A stretch of 64,000 nucleotides of DNA from Christiangramia crocea (GTDB lineage: Bacteria; Bacteroidota; Bacteroidia; Flavobacteriales; Flavobacteriaceae), in the NCBI RefSeq assembly GCF_022410465.1, contig NZ_JAJSON010000016.1, forward strand, positions 270,624 to 334,623. The letters run 5' to 3'. Under the pieces are notes generated by a model that searched no databases, had not been told where the DNA came from, and saw only the letters and a list, made by a program, of their open reading frames with translations. Both the position numbers and the translations under genes were made by a program. The stretch's first letter is position 1, and each line of letters opens with the position of its first letter. Positions 43,458 to 53,911 of this stretch are shown one piece after another.

Positions 43458-44813
43458 ATGTTTAAAAAAATATTGATTGCAAACAGAGGGGAGATCGCAC
43501 TACGTGTTATCCGTACCTGTAAGGAAATGGGTATAAAGACGGTTGCGGTATATTCAACTGCAGATGCCGAGAGTCTTCACGTAAGATTTGCTGATGAGGC
43601 CGTTTGTATAGGCCCCCCACCGAGTAACCTTTCTTATCTTAAAATATCGAACATTATCGCCGCGGCTGAAATAACCAATGCCGATGCGATTCACCCGGGA
43701 TACGGATTTCTTTCAGAGAATGCCAAATTTTCAAAGATCTGTGAAGAACACGATATTAAATTTATCGGGGCTTCACCCGAAATGATCTCAAAAATGGGAG
43801 ACAAGGCAACGGCCAAAGCTACAATGAGGGCTGCAGGAGTTCCATGTGTTCCTGGTTCTGAAGGGATCATAAGGGATTATAAGGAATGTCTTTCTCTTGC
43901 CAAAGAGATCGGATTTCCTGTAATGCTTAAAGCTACTGCCGGAGGTGGTGGTAAAGGAATGCGAGCTGTCTGGAAAGAGGAAAATCTTGAATCAGCCTGG
44001 GAATCGGCCAGAAAAGAAGCCGAGGCATCTTTTGGAAACGATGGAATGTATATGGAGAAGCTTATTGAAGAGCCCCGCCATATAGAGATACAGGTCGTAG
44101 GAGACAGCAGCGGTAAAGCCTGTCACCTTTCTGAAAGGGATTGTTCCATCCAGAGACGTCATCAAAAGCTGACCGAAGAGACACCTTCTCCATTTATGAC
44201 GGATACGCTTCGTAAGAAGATGGGAGAGGCCGCTGTAAAAGCCGCCGAATATATCAAATACGAAGGAGCCGGAACAGTCGAATTCCTTGTGGACAAGCAC
44301 AGGAACTTCTACTTCATGGAGATGAATACAAGAATCCAGGTAGAACATCCTATCACCGAACAGGTAATAGATTATGATCTTATCCGCGAGCAGATCCTTG
44401 TAGCAGCCGGGGTGCCAATTTCAGGAAAGAATTATGAGCCACAGCTTCACTCCATAGAATGCAGAATCAATGCAGAGGATCCGTACCACGGATTCAGGCC
44501 TTCACCAGGGAAGATTACCAACCTCCATGCCCCGGGTGGTCATGGAGTGAGAATAGATACCCATGTTTATAGCGGTTATGTAATTCCGCCGAATTATGAT
44601 TCCATGATAGCCAAACTGATTACTACTGCCCAAACCAGGGAAGAGGCGATCAATAAGATGAAACGTGCGTTGGATGAATTTGTGATTGAAGGAATTAAGA
44701 CCACGATCCCTTTCCATCGTCAGCTGATGGATCATCCTGATTATATGGAAGGAAATTACACAACAAAGTTCATGGAAGACTTCAAAATGAAGCCCATGGA
44801 AGAAGCACATTAA
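43458..44813 (+). CDS. accC: Acetyl-CoA carboxylase, biotin carboxylase subunit
   Basis: An ATP-grasp enzyme that carboxylates biotin on AccB. 451 residues from ATG 43458 ([16 protein letters not shown]); an upstream in-frame start lacks family similarity. Motifs are the biotin-carboxylase N-domain [21 protein letters not shown], the glycine-rich ATP loop [28 protein letters not shown] and the metal site [16 protein letters not shown]. It ends 27 bp before a terminator. Confidence 0.97.
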   Translation: MFKKILIANRGEIALRVIRTCKEMGIKTVAVYSTADAESLHVRFADEAVCIGPPPSNLSYLKISNIIAAAEITNADAIHPGYGFLSENAKFSKICEEHDIKFIGASPEMISKMGDKATAKATMRAAGVPCVPGSEGIIRDYKECLSLAKEIGFPVMLKATAGGGGKGMRAVWKEENLESAWESARKEAEASFGNDGMYMEKLIEEPRHIEIQVVGDSSGKACHLSERDCSIQRRHQKLTEETPSPFMTDTLRKKMGEAAVKAAEYIKYEGAGTVEFLVDKHRNFYFMEMNTRIQVEHPITEQVIDYDLIREQILVAAGVPISGKNYEPQLHSIECRINAEDPYHGFRPSPGKITNLHAPGGHGVRIDTHVYSGYVIPPNYDSMIAKLITTAQTREEAINKMKRALDEFVIEGIKTTIPFHRQLMDHPDYMEGNYTTKFMEDFKMKPMEEAH

Positions 44814-44839
44814 AATTGGAAGTCCAATAACTTATATAG

Positions 44840-44874
44840 ACCCCACTGGTTTCTGAAACCTGTGGGGTTTTTTT
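44840..44874 (+). terminator. Terminator after accC
   Basis: ACCCCAC...GTGGGGT stem extended by GGTTTC/GAAACC, followed by TTTTTTTG. It ends the fabH-accB-accC unit. Confidence 0.85.
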
Positions 44875-44903
44875 GTATTTTCAGCCATAGAAAATACCAA
44901 CCT

Positions 44904-46025
44904 ATGAATTTTTCCTTTTGGGAAACCGATTCCTGGTTTTCGGATATAGACTTTTGTATAGTAGGAAGCGGGATCACCGGACTTAATTGTGCCTTACGTC
45001 TTAAAGAGCAGCAGCCGGGAGCAAAGATCCTGATCCTCGAAAGGGGCATGTTACCCGAAGGCGCCAGTACCAAGAATGCTGGATTTGCCTGTTTTGGCAG
45101 TATTTCAGAGATCCTGGAAGATCTTAAGACCCATACAGAAGAGGAAGTGGCAAAACTGGTCGAAAAACGAATACAGGGACTGGAATTGCTTCGGAAAAAT
45201 TTAGGCGATCAGGAAATTGATTACCGTACATATGGTGGCTATGAGCTTTTTGTTCCACAGGATGAAGAGCTTTATTCAGAATGTATCCGGAAATTGCCAG
45301 AAGTGAACGAACTGCTAAAACCAGTTTTTCACGATGAGGTTTTTAGTCTGGCAGAAAATAAGTTTGGTTTCAGGAAGATCCAGTCAAAACTTATCTATAA
45401 TAAGTTTGAAGGCCAGATTGATACAGGGAAGATGATGAGTGCTTTGCTTAAAAAGGTGCAGTGCGCTGGAATTCGTATTCTGAACAATGTTGAGGTAATG
45501 GAATTGGAGCAGGAGGAAGAACTTGTGAAGATACATACTTCCAAATTCCAACTGAATTCTAAAAAACTCATTATTGCTACCAACGGATTTGCTGCGCGGC
45601 TTGGAATTGAAGAGGTGAAACCGGCACGGGCACAGGTGCTTATCACCAGACCATTGAATAAGCTTCCTTTTGAAGGAACTTTTCATTTGGATAAAGGCTA
45701 TTATTATTTCAGGAATGTTGGTAACAGAGTGTTATTTGGAGGAGGAAGGAACTTAGACTTCAAAACTGAGGAGACCGATCAAACCGGCCTAACCAATATC
45801 ATTCAGAACAAATTAAAAAACCTTTTAAAGACCAGCATCCTGCCAGATACCGAATTCGAGATTGAACAATCCTGGAGCGGAATAATGGGAGTAGGTGCTC
45901 AAAAAAAACCAATAATCAAAGAGATTTCCAAAAATGTATACTGCGGGGTGAGACTGGGCGGAATGGGAGTGGCCATTGGAAGCCTGGTGGGAAGAGAAAT
46001 CGCAGATCTAGCTTTAAAATCATGA
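44904..46025 (+). CDS. FAD-dependent oxidoreductase (DAO family)
   Basis: 373 residues from ATG 44904 (MNFSFWETDSW); an upstream start falls in the terminator. The FAD-binding Rossmann motif FCIVGSGITGLNCALRL is at about residues 15-31, with GASTKNAGFACFG and the C-terminal GVRLGGMGVAIGSLVG. The fold is that of D-amino-acid oxidase/glycine oxidase-like enzymes. The substrate is unknown. The stop overlaps mtgA by 4 bp (ATGA), so the two are translationally linked. Confidence 0.88.
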   Translation: MNFSFWETDSWFSDIDFCIVGSGITGLNCALRLKEQQPGAKILILERGMLPEGASTKNAGFACFGSISEILEDLKTHTEEEVAKLVEKRIQGLELLRKNLGDQEIDYRTYGGYELFVPQDEELYSECIRKLPEVNELLKPVFHDEVFSLAENKFGFRKIQSKLIYNKFEGQIDTGKMMSALLKKVQCAGIRILNNVEVMELEQEEELVKIHTSKFQLNSKKLIIATNGFAARLGIEEVKPARAQVLITRPLNKLPFEGTFHLDKGYYYFRNVGNRVLFGGGRNLDFKTEETDQTGLTNIIQNKLKNLLKTSILPDTEFEIEQSWSGIMGVGAQKKPIIKEISKNVYCGVRLGGMGVAIGSLVGREIADLALKS

Positions 46026-46693
46026 TAAAAAGAATTTTCAGGTTCATTTTCAAGGTTCTTCTGGGACTGTTCATTTTCAGTATTCTAATCGTTGTAGTAT
46101 ACAAATGGGTACCTGTACCCTTTACTCCTCTTATGGCGATACGCTATTTTGAAAATCCCGAGGAAGAGATTGAACATGACTGGGTACCGATAGAAGATAT
46201 TTCAAGACACCTGCAGCTGGCTGTTATCACGAGTGAGGACCAGAATTTCATAAAACACAAAGGTTTTGATTTTGAAGCAATTCAGAAGGCGATGGAGGAT
46301 AATCGTGCCGGAAGGAAGATCCGCGGAGCTTCCACTATTTCCCAGCAAACGGCAAAGAATGTGTTTCTATTTCCCAGCAGAACCTGGTTTAGAAAAGGCC
46401 TTGAGGCGTATTTTACTTTTCTCATAGAGATGCTCTGGAGTAAGGAAAGGATCCTGGAGGTTTATTTGAATAGCATTGAAATGGGTAAAGGGGTATATGG
46501 TGCCCAGGCCGCTTCCATGCACTGGTTTGGCAAGAATGCCATCGATCTTTCAGCCTACGAATCTGCGGCTATAGCAGCCGTACTTCCGAACCCCAGGGAA
46601 TACAGGGCAAATCCTGCTTCCAGTTTTATTCAGAGAAGAAAGAACTGGATCGTAAACCAGATGCAGAATTATGGCCGATTCAGCCTCGAATAA
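46022..46693 (+). CDS. mtgA: Monofunctional biosynthetic peptidoglycan transglycosylase
   Basis: 223 residues of the GT51 family, polymerising lipid II into glycan strands at the inner membrane. An N-terminal membrane anchor (FKVLLGLFIFSILIVVVYKW) precedes the GT51 core with the catalytic Glu in AVITSEDQNFIKHKGFD. GASTISQQTAKNVFLFPSR and ERILEVYLNSIEMGKGVYG follow. There is no transpeptidase domain, so it is monofunctional. It overlaps the FAD oxidoreductase upstream by 4 bp. Confidence 0.95.
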   Translation: MIKRIFRFIFKVLLGLFIFSILIVVVYKWVPVPFTPLMAIRYFENPEEEIEHDWVPIEDISRHLQLAVITSEDQNFIKHKGFDFEAIQKAMEDNRAGRKIRGASTISQQTAKNVFLFPSRTWFRKGLEAYFTFLIEMLWSKERILEVYLNSIEMGKGVYGAQAASMHWFGKNAIDLSAYESAAIAAVLPNPREYRANPASSFIQRRKNWIVNQMQNYGRFSLE

Positions 46694-46694
46694 T

Positions 46695-47147
46695 ATGAAA
46701 ACAGATCGTTCAGACCTAATAAAAGCCTGCCGGAATTTTCTTCAGCAGAAAACAGATGTGGTCCTAAAAGCCATGGACGGCCTGAAAGAAGATCTGGAAA
46801 ACGAATCAAAAAGCAGTGCCGGGGACAAATATGAGACCGGTCGTGAAATGATCAATATCGAGTGGAACAAACTCAGTAATCAGCTTAATGAATATGAGAA
46901 GCTGGGAAAGGTGCTGAACAGGGTAGAAGATCATAAATATAATGGAAGAATCGTCCTTGGGAGTATGGTAAATACTGATATTGCCAGTTATTTTATTTCG
47001 ATTCCTGCCGGAGAAATTTTGACAGGGAATAAAAAATTCTATGCGGTGGGAATCCAGGCTCCTGTTTCGCAAAAATTACTCGGTAAAGAAGCTGGAGAGA
47101 ATTTTGAAATCAATGGCAGGATGATCAGGATCACTGCTGTTAACTGA
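46695..47147 (+). CDS. GreA/GreB C-terminal-domain-like protein
   Basis: 150 residues from ATG 46695; an earlier in-frame ATG at 46671 would overlap mtgA. The N-terminal half is a charged helical hairpin-like region, and the C-terminal half (LGSMVNTDIASYFISIPAGEI, then ISQKLLGKEAGENFEING) resembles the FKBP-like domain of GreA/GreB and Rnk. Homologues in databases are sometimes labelled '3-oxoacyl-ACP synthase', a label the sequence does not support. RNA-polymerase binding is a plausible role. It is convergent with the ABC ATPase gene (8-bp overlap). Confidence 0.6.
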   Translation: MKTDRSDLIKACRNFLQQKTDVVLKAMDGLKEDLENESKSSAGDKYETGREMINIEWNKLSNQLNEYEKLGKVLNRVEDHKYNGRIVLGSMVNTDIASYFISIPAGEILTGNKKFYAVGIQAPVSQKLLGKEAGENFEINGRMIRITAVN

Positions 47148-48108
47148 GCCGTTTTTCGATAAGCCCTTCAGAGACTTTTAATTTAATTTTTGTCTCGGGC
47201 TCGAGCTCTCTTTGGTGGTCTATTAGAATATGATCACTGTTAAGACTGGCTTCAATCAAAAAACTTTCTCCTTTAAAATAGCTCTTTTTTACCACAGCTT
47301 CGATTTCTGATTTTTTGACTATCTCAATTTCATGAGGATACAGGACCACCCGTTTTCTACTGGAAACACCTTTCCTAAGATTTTTAAGCATAATTTGATT
47401 CACATCTCCGAAAAGAGATGCCACATACTTATTGGGTGGTGTCTGATAAAGTTCCTGAGGTGTGCCATCTGCATATATACCACCGTTCTTGATCACAAAG
47501 GTTCTGTCAGCAAAAGAAAGTGCATCAGTACTATCATGAGTCGCGACGAGGCAGGTAATGTTATGTTCTTTCAGATATGAAAATAATCGTCTTCGCAGAT
47601 TGTTTTTCCTGAAATGATCTATATGACTAAAAGGCTCATCGAGCAATAATATTTCAGGTTCATCGGCCAGCGCCCTGGCCAGTGCTATTCGCTGCTGCTG
47701 ACCACCACTCAGGAATTTAGCTTTCTTGTCTGCCTCCTCTTCCATTTCAACCACTTCCAGCAGCTCTCTGATGCGTCTTTTCTTCTTTACAGGGTAGAAA
47801 TTGCTTAGATGTTTCCCAACGTTCTCTGCAGCGCTTAAAGGCAGCATAAGATCAAAGTCCTGAGCCAGATATTTAATAAAGGGCTCACCGGGAACCAGGT
47901 TGTAGTTGGGACCAAGTAGTTCTTCATCATTCCAGGTAAGCTTTCCTTCGGTATGCAAAAGCCCGTAAATGAGCTTTAAAAGAGTGCTTTTTCCGCAGCC
48001 GCTTTCACCAATAATCGAAACATTCTGCCCTTTTCCTATTTCAAAACTGATATTTTTAAGAACAGGTTCTTTATCATAAGCGAAGGATACATTCTGGAGC
48101 TTTAGCAT
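47140..48108 (-). CDS. ABC transporter ATP-binding protein, orphan
   Basis: 322 residues: Walker A GESGCGKST (about 34-42), Q-loop YLAQDFDL, signature LSGGQQQRIALARALA, Walker B ILLLDEPFSHID and switch VATHDS. A C-terminal TOBE-like extension follows (VVLYPHEIEIVKK onward). The organisation is that of importers of the PotA/FbpC/ModC group. No permease or binding-protein gene lies beside it, so the partner is unknown. Confidence 0.9.
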   Translation of the reverse strand: MLKLQNVSFAYDKEPVLKNISFEIGKGQNVSIIGESGCGKSTLLKLIYGLLHTEGKLTWNDEELLGPNYNLVPGEPFIKYLAQDFDLMLPLSAAENVGKHLSNFYPVKKKRRIRELLEVVEMEEEADKKAKFLSGGQQQRIALARALADEPEILLLDEPFSHIDHFRKNNLRRRLFSYLKEHNITCLVATHDSTDALSFADRTFVIKNGGIYADGTPQELYQTPPNKYVASLFGDVNQIMLKNLRKGVSSRKRVVLYPHEIEIVKKSEIEAVVKKSYFKGESFLIEASLNSDHILIDHQRELEPETKIKLKVSEGLIEKRLS

Positions 48109-48217
48109 ATAAGGTTAAAATCTTGTTTATAAAATGATAATCTAAAGATTAACATCTGGAGTTTTTGCTATCTTTTTTAGATAAATCTAATCAACTTATA
48201 CTTGTTCCGGCCTAAAG

Positions 48218-48835
48218 ATGAAAAAAATTATAGTTTACGATCTTAATCAGACTTTATATAAGAAATCCTCCAAAGACGAATTCTTCAAATTTATCTGTTA
48301 TAAAAAGGACTATAAACTTATTCATTCCCTTCAACTTGCGTGGATGTATATACTATACTCATTGAAATTGATAAACAAAACATATTTCAAAGAGAATTTT
48401 TATAACTATTTAAAAGGCATTCCTCCACATAAGGTTGAAAAATTTGCGAAACAGTTCTGGAATATAGAATTTCCTGAATATTTCAGGGAAGATATGATAA
48501 GGGATATTGAAACACATTCCCGAAATGGAATAGAAGTATACATAATTACCGGTGGATTTGAGGTTTACACTAAATATATGGAGGAACTTCTTCCGGTAAA
48601 AGTTTTGGGAACCCTAACCAAATATGAAAATGATAATTATAGAATTGAAGGGGTTGCCTGCAATAATGAAGAAAAGATAAGGAGGCTTAAGGAAGATGTA
48701 AAAGGAGAATATGAATTGCTGGAGGCATATTCAGATGATAAAGAAGAAATACTTTATCATGCCCAAAAAGGATATTATCTTGATGAGAATGGAGATCTGC
48801 ATCTTGTACAAAAAAAAGAACCGGCCGAAATCTAA
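48218..48835 (+). CDS. HAD superfamily (subfamily IB-like) hydrolase with variant motif I
   Basis: 205 residues. The HAD fold is evident: motif I VYDLNQTL (nucleophile Asp8), motif II VYIITGGF, and motif IV YSDDKEEILYHA. The second Asp of DxD, normally the general acid-base, is Asn10. A helical cap (about residues 25-90) rich in aromatic residues follows motif I, as in SerB-like and PlsC-associated HAD-IB enzymes. The activity is uncertain because of the motif change. It is monocistronic, with a hairpin over the stop codon. Confidence 0.75.
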   Translation: MKKIIVYDLNQTLYKKSSKDEFFKFICYKKDYKLIHSLQLAWMYILYSLKLINKTYFKENFYNYLKGIPPHKVEKFAKQFWNIEFPEYFREDMIRDIETHSRNGIEVYIITGGFEVYTKYMEELLPVKVLGTLTKYENDNYRIEGVACNNEEKIRRLKEDVKGEYELLEAYSDDKEEILYHAQKGYYLDENGDLHLVQKKEPAEI

Positions 48836-48852
48836 ATTCCGACCGGTTTTAA
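48820..48852 (+). terminator. Terminator overlapping the HAD gene stop
   Basis: ACCGGCCGAAAT and ATTCCGACCGGT form an imperfect stem whose 5' arm is inside the last codons and whose 3' arm is followed by TTTAATTTTT. Confidence 0.65.
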
Positions 48853-48870
48853 TTTTTGGATGTTGAATAA

Positions 48871-51030
48871 TTAACCTTTTACTTTTTGGTTTATTTGATT
48901 CGGAAGGCTCTTAAAGCCCATATTATAAAGGGTAAAACCGAAAATATCGGCATATTCCTCAATGATCATACTGGTAGGTTTTCCTGCTCCATGCCCCGCT
49001 TTAGTCTCGATTCTTATCAGCACCGGTTCATCACCTGCCTGTTTGTCCTGTAACTCTGCTGCAAATTTAAAGGAATGCGCTGGCACCACTCGATCATCAT
49101 GATCACCTGTGGTTACCAGAGTGGCTGGATATTCAACACCTTCCTTTACATTATGTACGGGAGAATATCCATACAGGTATTCAAACATTTCCTTGTTGTC
49201 CTCGGCCGTGCCATAATCGTATGCCCAGCCCGCTCCGGCAGTGAAGGTATGGTAACGAAGCATATCCATAACTCCAACAGCAGGGAGAGCTACTTTCATG
49301 AGATCTGGTCGTTGGGTCATGGTAGCTCCTACAAGTAATCCTCCGTTTGACCCGCCACGTACGGCGAGGTATTCACTCGAAGTATAATTGTTATCAATAA
49401 GATATTCAGCGGCAGCAATGAAATCATCAAATACATTTTGTTTCTTCATTTTAATTCCCGCATCGTGCCATTCCTTTCCATATTCACCGCCACCTCGCAG
49501 ATTTGGAACTGCATACACACCTCCCTGCTCCAGCCAGACGCTCATGGCAGTACTGAAACCTGGGGTAAGACTGATATTAAACCCACCGTAACCATAAAGG
49601 ATAGTCGGGTTTTTGCCATTCATTTCGGTTCCCTTTTTATAGGTAATGATCATAGGGATCTTTGTCCCGTCCTTTGAATTATAATAGACCTGCTCGCTTT
49701 CATAATCGTCCGGGTCAAAGTCAATATTAGGCTTATTGTACACTTCAGAAGTACCTTCTTCAATTTTATACTTATAGATGGTTCCAGGTGTCACGTAATT
49801 GGTGAAGGAATAGTAGAGAACATCTTCCTCTTTTTTAGCGCTGAATCCTCCTGCAGATCCAATTCCCGGAAGTTCTACCTCGCGTACCAGGTTACCATCA
49901 TAATCGTATTGCTTTACCTGCGAAATCGCATCTACCATATATTCGGCAAAGAAATAGCCTCCACCTTTAGAGGGACTCAATACATTTTCAGTTTCCGGAA
50001 TAAAATCTTTCCAGTTCTCAGGAGTTGGGTTTGAAGCATCCACCGTAACTATTCTCCGGTTGGGAGCATCGAGATTGGTAACAATATATAGCTTGCTGCC
50101 TTCATTATCTATTACATAACTATCGGTTTCAAAATTATCCAGTATCGTTACCAGTTTGGGATTCTTCCTGGTGAGGTCCATTAGATAAAGTTCTCCTCCG
50201 GAAGTGGAATTCCTCGCAGAAATAATCAGGAAATGATTATCTTCAGTCACACTACCGCCCACATAACGTCTTTTTTGGTCTTCAGAATCTCCGAAGATCA
50301 CTTTATCTTCACTCTGATCGGTTCCGAGCTTGTGATAATATAATTTATGCTGATCTGTCTTTGCTGAAAGTTCACTGCCTTCAGGCTTGTCATAACTTGA
50401 ATAATAAAAACCTTCATTGCCTTTCCATGAAAGTCCGCTGAATTTCACATCTCTGATGGTGTCTCCAAGCAATCTCCTGTTTTCGGCATTCATCACGATC
50501 ACTTTTCTCCAGTCACTTCCGCCTTCGGAAATAGCGTAGGCTACTTTTTTTCCGTCTTCAGAAAAACTCATTCCCGAAAGGGAAGTAGTACCATCTTCAC
50601 TGAATTTATTTGGGTCAAGAAAGACCTTAGGTTCGGCGTCCTCCCCCTTTTTTCGATATAGAACACTTTGATCCTGTAAACCATCATTTTTGAAAAAGTA
50701 GATATGATCACCTTCGGTGAAAGGGGCCCCTAATTTCTCATAATCCCATAGCTGGGTAAGTCTTTCTTTCAGCTGGTCCCGGTAAGGTATCTTTTCCAGA
50801 TAAGCAAAAGTCACCTCATTTTGAGCTTCTACCCAGTTTTCGGTTTCCTCACTTCTATCGTCTTCGAGCCATCGGTATGGATCTTTTACCTTCGTTCCAA
50901 AATAATCGGTAACGGTATCTACTTTTTTAGTCTCAGGATAATTCAAAGCAATTGATTCAGATTTTTTTGATTCATCATTGCAGGCGAACAAAGCACTTGC
51001 GATAAGAATCAGGGTTATTATTTTTTTCAT
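48871..51030 (-). CDS. Prolyl oligopeptidase family (S9A) lipoprotein peptidase
   Basis: 719 residues from ATG 51030, the start that yields the lipoprotein signal [17 protein letters not shown] (Cys17). An N-terminal seven-bladed propeller ([24 protein letters not shown] onward) precedes the alpha/beta hydrolase domain with the nucleophile in [12 protein letters not shown] and the catalytic His in [23 protein letters not shown] holds the Asp. It cleaves after proline in short peptides, at the periplasmic side. A TATATTTG promoter box lies 21 bp upstream. Confidence 0.95.
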   Translation of the reverse strand: MKKIITLILIASALFACNDESKKSESIALNYPETKKVDTVTDYFGTKVKDPYRWLEDDRSEETENWVEAQNEVTFAYLEKIPYRDQLKERLTQLWDYEKLGAPFTEGDHIYFFKNDGLQDQSVLYRKKGEDAEPKVFLDPNKFSEDGTTSLSGMSFSEDGKKVAYAISEGGSDWRKVIVMNAENRRLLGDTIRDVKFSGLSWKGNEGFYYSSYDKPEGSELSAKTDQHKLYYHKLGTDQSEDKVIFGDSEDQKRRYVGGSVTEDNHFLIISARNSTSGGELYLMDLTRKNPKLVTILDNFETDSYVIDNEGSKLYIVTNLDAPNRRIVTVDASNPTPENWKDFIPETENVLSPSKGGGYFFAEYMVDAISQVKQYDYDGNLVREVELPGIGSAGGFSAKKEEDVLYYSFTNYVTPGTIYKYKIEEGTSEVYNKPNIDFDPDDYESEQVYYNSKDGTKIPMIITYKKGTEMNGKNPTILYGYGGFNISLTPGFSTAMSVWLEQGGVYAVPNLRGGGEYGKEWHDAGIKMKKQNVFDDFIAAAEYLIDNNYTSSEYLAVRGGSNGGLLVGATMTQRPDLMKVALPAVGVMDMLRYHTFTAGAGWAYDYGTAEDNKEMFEYLYGYSPVHNVKEGVEYPATLVTTGDHDDRVVPAHSFKFAAELQDKQAGDEPVLIRIETKAGHGAGKPTSMIIEEYADIFGFTLYNMGFKSLPNQINQKVKG

Positions 51031-51051
51031 AAAAATTCGGGTTGAGATTTT

Positions 51052-51059
51052 CAAATATA
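51052..51059 (-). promoter_or_regulatory. -7 promoter box of the S9 peptidase gene
   Basis: TATATTTG on the minus strand, 21 bp before the ATG at 51030. Confidence 0.55.
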
Positions 51060-51067
51060 ATCATGTA

Positions 51068-51102
51068 AAAAGGCCTGAAAAACATGTCGCTTTCAGGCCT
51101 TT
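51068..51102 (-). terminator. Terminator after asd
   Basis: AAAGGCCTGAAA ... TTTCAGGCCTTTT, a 12-bp perfect stem with a T run. It is nearly symmetric. Confidence 0.9.
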
Positions 51103-51126
51103 AAAGATATTTAAATATTTGAATCT

Positions 51127-52116
51127 CTACACGAGATTATTTTCCATTAAATATTCTGCTATTTGTACCGCATTGGTCGCAGCTCCTTTTCTTAAGTTGT
51201 CGGCTACGATCCACATGTTTAAGGTATTTGGCTGGGAATAATCCCTTCGTATCCTTCCCACAAACACATCATCGTTCCCTTCAGCATAAATAGGCATCGG
51301 ATAGGTGTTAACAGCTGGATTATCTTTTACTGTGAGCCCGGGAAAATCGTTAAGTAGCTTTCTCACTTCTGCCTCGTCGAAATCCTTTTCAAATTCAATG
51401 TTCACAGATTCAGAATGACCTCCAACTACGGGAATTCTTACCGCTGTGGCAGTAACATTGACTGAATCGTCACCAAGGATCTTCTTGGTCTCGTTGGTGA
51501 GTTTCATCTCCTCTTTGGTGTAGCCATTATCCTGGAATACATCGCAATGAGGAAGTGCATTCCTGTGGATTGGATAAGGATATGCCATTTCTCCTTCCTC
51601 ACCGGCATATTCGTTTTCCAGCTGTCTCACAGCTTTTACCCCGGTGCCGGTAATTGACTGGTAGGTAGAAACAACCACCCTTTTAATACCATAGGTATCA
51701 TGTAGTGGTTTTAATGCCATTAATAGCTGAATAGTTGAACAGTTCGGATTTGCTATTACCTTATCCTCCTTTGTAAGGAGATTCGCGTTGATTTCAGGAA
51801 TAACTAGCTTATTCGCAGGATTCATCCTCCATGCCGAAGAATTATCGATTACAGTGGTACCTGCTTCAGCAAATTTAGGCGCCCATTCCAGAGAAGTGTC
51901 TCCTCCGGCCGAGAACAAAGCGATCTCTGGTTTCATGGAAACTGCGGTCTCCAGACCAACGACTTCATATTCCTTATCTCCGAATTTAACTTTCTTGCCA
52001 ACAGATCTTTCTGAGGCCACAGGAATAAGCTCCGTTAAAGGAAAATTTCTCTCCTCAAGGACTTTTAGCATTACATTTCCCACCATACCGGTGGCTCCAA
52101 CAACAGCTACTTTCAT
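51127..52116 (-). CDS. asd: Aspartate-semialdehyde dehydrogenase
   Basis: 329 residues, NADP-dependent, forming aspartate-4-semialdehyde for lysine/diaminopimelate, threonine and methionine. It shows the N-terminal VAVVGATGMVGNVMLKVL, SAGGDTSLEWAP, the active-site IANPNCSTIQLLMAL with catalytic Cys, and the His-containing VVGGHSESVNIE. Length and start match the family. A TACCTTTG promoter box lies 32 bp upstream. Confidence 0.97.
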   Translation of the reverse strand: MKVAVVGATGMVGNVMLKVLEERNFPLTELIPVASERSVGKKVKFGDKEYEVVGLETAVSMKPEIALFSAGGDTSLEWAPKFAEAGTTVIDNSSAWRMNPANKLVIPEINANLLTKEDKVIANPNCSTIQLLMALKPLHDTYGIKRVVVSTYQSITGTGVKAVRQLENEYAGEEGEMAYPYPIHRNALPHCDVFQDNGYTKEEMKLTNETKKILGDDSVNVTATAVRIPVVGGHSESVNIEFEKDFDEAEVRKLLNDFPGLTVKDNPAVNTYPMPIYAEGNDDVFVGRIRRDYSQPNTLNMWIVADNLRKGAATNAVQIAEYLMENNLV

Positions 52117-52147
52117 AATTACAAAGTACTTTTTAAAATTTTGATTG

Positions 52148-52155
52148 CAAAGGTA
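52148..52155 (-). promoter_or_regulatory. -7 promoter box of asd
   Basis: TACCTTTG on the minus strand fits TAnnTTTG, 32 bp before the asd ATG. Confidence 0.6.
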
Positions 52156-52245
52156 TTAGTTGCTTTTAAACCTGAGGTATACAGATCAAAAAAAATACCT
52201 GGTTTATAAAGATTTATACGCATTTGTCAATTTTGTTAAAAAAAA

Positions 52246-52268
52246 GACCCCGATTCTCATCGGGGTTT
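52246..52268 (-). terminator. Terminator after mscL
   Basis: AAACCCCGATGAGAATCGGGG-type stem with a T run when read leftward. Confidence 0.9.
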
Positions 52269-52306
52269 ATAGTTAGAACAAGTAGTGTAGCGGTAAGCGT
52301 ACTTCT

Positions 52307-52735
52307 TTATGAATTTTGTTTTTTCAGTTCGTCTCTTATTTCCAACAGGATCTCTTCCTGGGTAGGTCCTTTTGGAGCCGGAGCATCTTCTACATTTTCT
52401 TTCTTCTTGGTCTTCTCATAAGATCTTAAAACCAAAAATATAAAAAAGCCAATGATTATAAAGTAAATGATGGCCTGAATTAGGTTTCCATAAGTTATCA
52501 CCGCGGCTTCAGCCTCCTTAGCCGCATCCAGGGTTTCATAATGGTTACCATCCAGGGAAATGAATTTCTGGGTAAAATCTATGCCACCGGTGAAGACCCC
52601 TATTAGGGGCATGATCACATCGTTTACAACAGAATTTACAATTTTATTGAAGGCTGCACCAATGACTACCGCCGTGGCCAGCATCACAATATCTTTCTGA
52701 AAAAGGAATGTTTTAAAATCTGAAAAAAAGCTCAT
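52307..52735 (-). CDS. mscL: Large-conductance mechanosensitive channel
   Basis: 142 residues, an inner-membrane emergency release channel. The N-terminal amphipathic [17 protein letters not shown] precedes TM1 ([20 protein letters not shown]). A periplasmic loop and TM2 ([21 protein letters not shown]) follow, then the C-terminal bundle ending [14 protein letters not shown]. All match MscL. Monocistronic between alr and asd. Confidence 0.96.
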   Translation of the reverse strand: MSFFSDFKTFLFQKDIVMLATAVVIGAAFNKIVNSVVNDVIMPLIGVFTGGIDFTQKFISLDGNHYETLDAAKEAEAAVITYGNLIQAIIYFIIIGFFIFLVLRSYEKTKKKENVEDAPAPKGPTQEEILLEIRDELKKQNS

Positions 52736-52789
52736 AAGATTGAATTGATGTAGTTAGTTGAGTCTAATTTAGATAAAAAAATTAAATCT

Positions 52790-53911
52790 TTATTTTTCTG
52801 AGCCTTCCGGAATTATCTTTCTTGTTACTCTGCGTTGTATACCTGTGATAAGTTCATAGGAAATGGTACCCCCGGCTTCAGCAAATTTTACCGGGTGCTG
52901 GGGTCCGCCAAAAATAATCACTTCATCACCCTCCTCACAATCAATTCCGGTTACATCTATCATGATGATATCCATACATACGTTTCCCACAATAGGAGCG
53001 AATTTGCCATGAACCATGACTCCGGCCTTTTGTTTTCCGTAGATCCTGTTGATACCATCAGCATGTCCAACCGGGAGGGTGGCAATCCTGCTGGGCTTTT
53101 CAACCTTGAATGCACGGTTATAACCCACGGTGGCTCCTTTATCAAGTTTTCTTATCTGGGAAATGATGGTTTTAAGCGTTCCAATGGGCCTGAGCTCAGA
53201 ATCCACATTTTTATCATTTCCATAGCCATAAAGCCCGATTCCGCTTCTCACCATGCTGAAAGCAGCCTTTGGATAATTAATCAGGCCCGAAGTGTTGCAA
53301 ATATGTAGCAGGGGTTCGTAACCAAGTTTTTCAACCAGTTGCCAGCTCATTTTTCTGAACAGGTCTATCTGCCCGACCGTAAAATCCCTTTCTTTCCAGT
53401 CTTCACTTGCAGCCAGGTGGGAAAAGATCGAAGCGACTTTTAATGTACTTGTATTAGTGATAAGATCAGCTACCAGAGGAATTTCTGGCTGATCGAACCC
53501 AAGCCGGTTAAGGCCCGTATTCAGTTTTATATGAACGGGATAATTCTTCTGCTTTAGTCTTTCTGCGGTAGATATGAATTCCCGCAGAATCTTTTCACTG
53601 TAAAGATTAGGTTCCAGACAGTGTTCAATTATACTTTCAAAATGAGTGAATTGAGGGTGTAATACCAGAATGGGTTTGGTGATCCCGTTTTCACGAAGCC
53701 TTATGCCTTCTTCTACATAAGCGACCGCTAAATAGTCGGTACCCAGTTCTTCCAGTTTCTTGGCGATCACCACCGAATCACTTCCGTAGGCATGAGCCTT
53801 GACGACTGAAAGGAATTTTACATCACTGTCTATTTTTGATCTTAAATATCGGTAGTTATGTGCCAGGGCTCCAAGATCGATCTCAAGGACAGTTTCTTTG
53901 GCTTCAGGCAT
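52790..53911 (-). CDS. alr: Alanine racemase
   Basis: 373 residues, PLP-dependent, providing D-alanine for peptidoglycan. Motifs are [11 protein letters not shown] with the PLP lysine, [33 protein letters not shown] with the catalytic Tyr region, and [13 protein letters not shown]. Single-domain form (no MurF fusion). Its start overlaps the tdk stop by 8 bp, so it is translated from the tdk-alr transcript. Confidence 0.96.
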   Translation of the reverse strand: MPEAKETVLEIDLGALAHNYRYLRSKIDSDVKFLSVVKAHAYGSDSVVIAKKLEELGTDYLAVAYVEEGIRLRENGITKPILVLHPQFTHFESIIEHCLEPNLYSEKILREFISTAERLKQKNYPVHIKLNTGLNRLGFDQPEIPLVADLITNTSTLKVASIFSHLAASEDWKERDFTVGQIDLFRKMSWQLVEKLGYEPLLHICNTSGLINYPKAAFSMVRSGIGLYGYGNDKNVDSELRPIGTLKTIISQIRKLDKGATVGYNRAFKVEKPSRIATLPVGHADGINRIYGKQKAGVMVHGKFAPIVGNVCMDIIMIDVTGIDCEEGDEVIIFGGPQHPVKFAEAGGTISYELITGIQRRVTRKIIPEGSEK

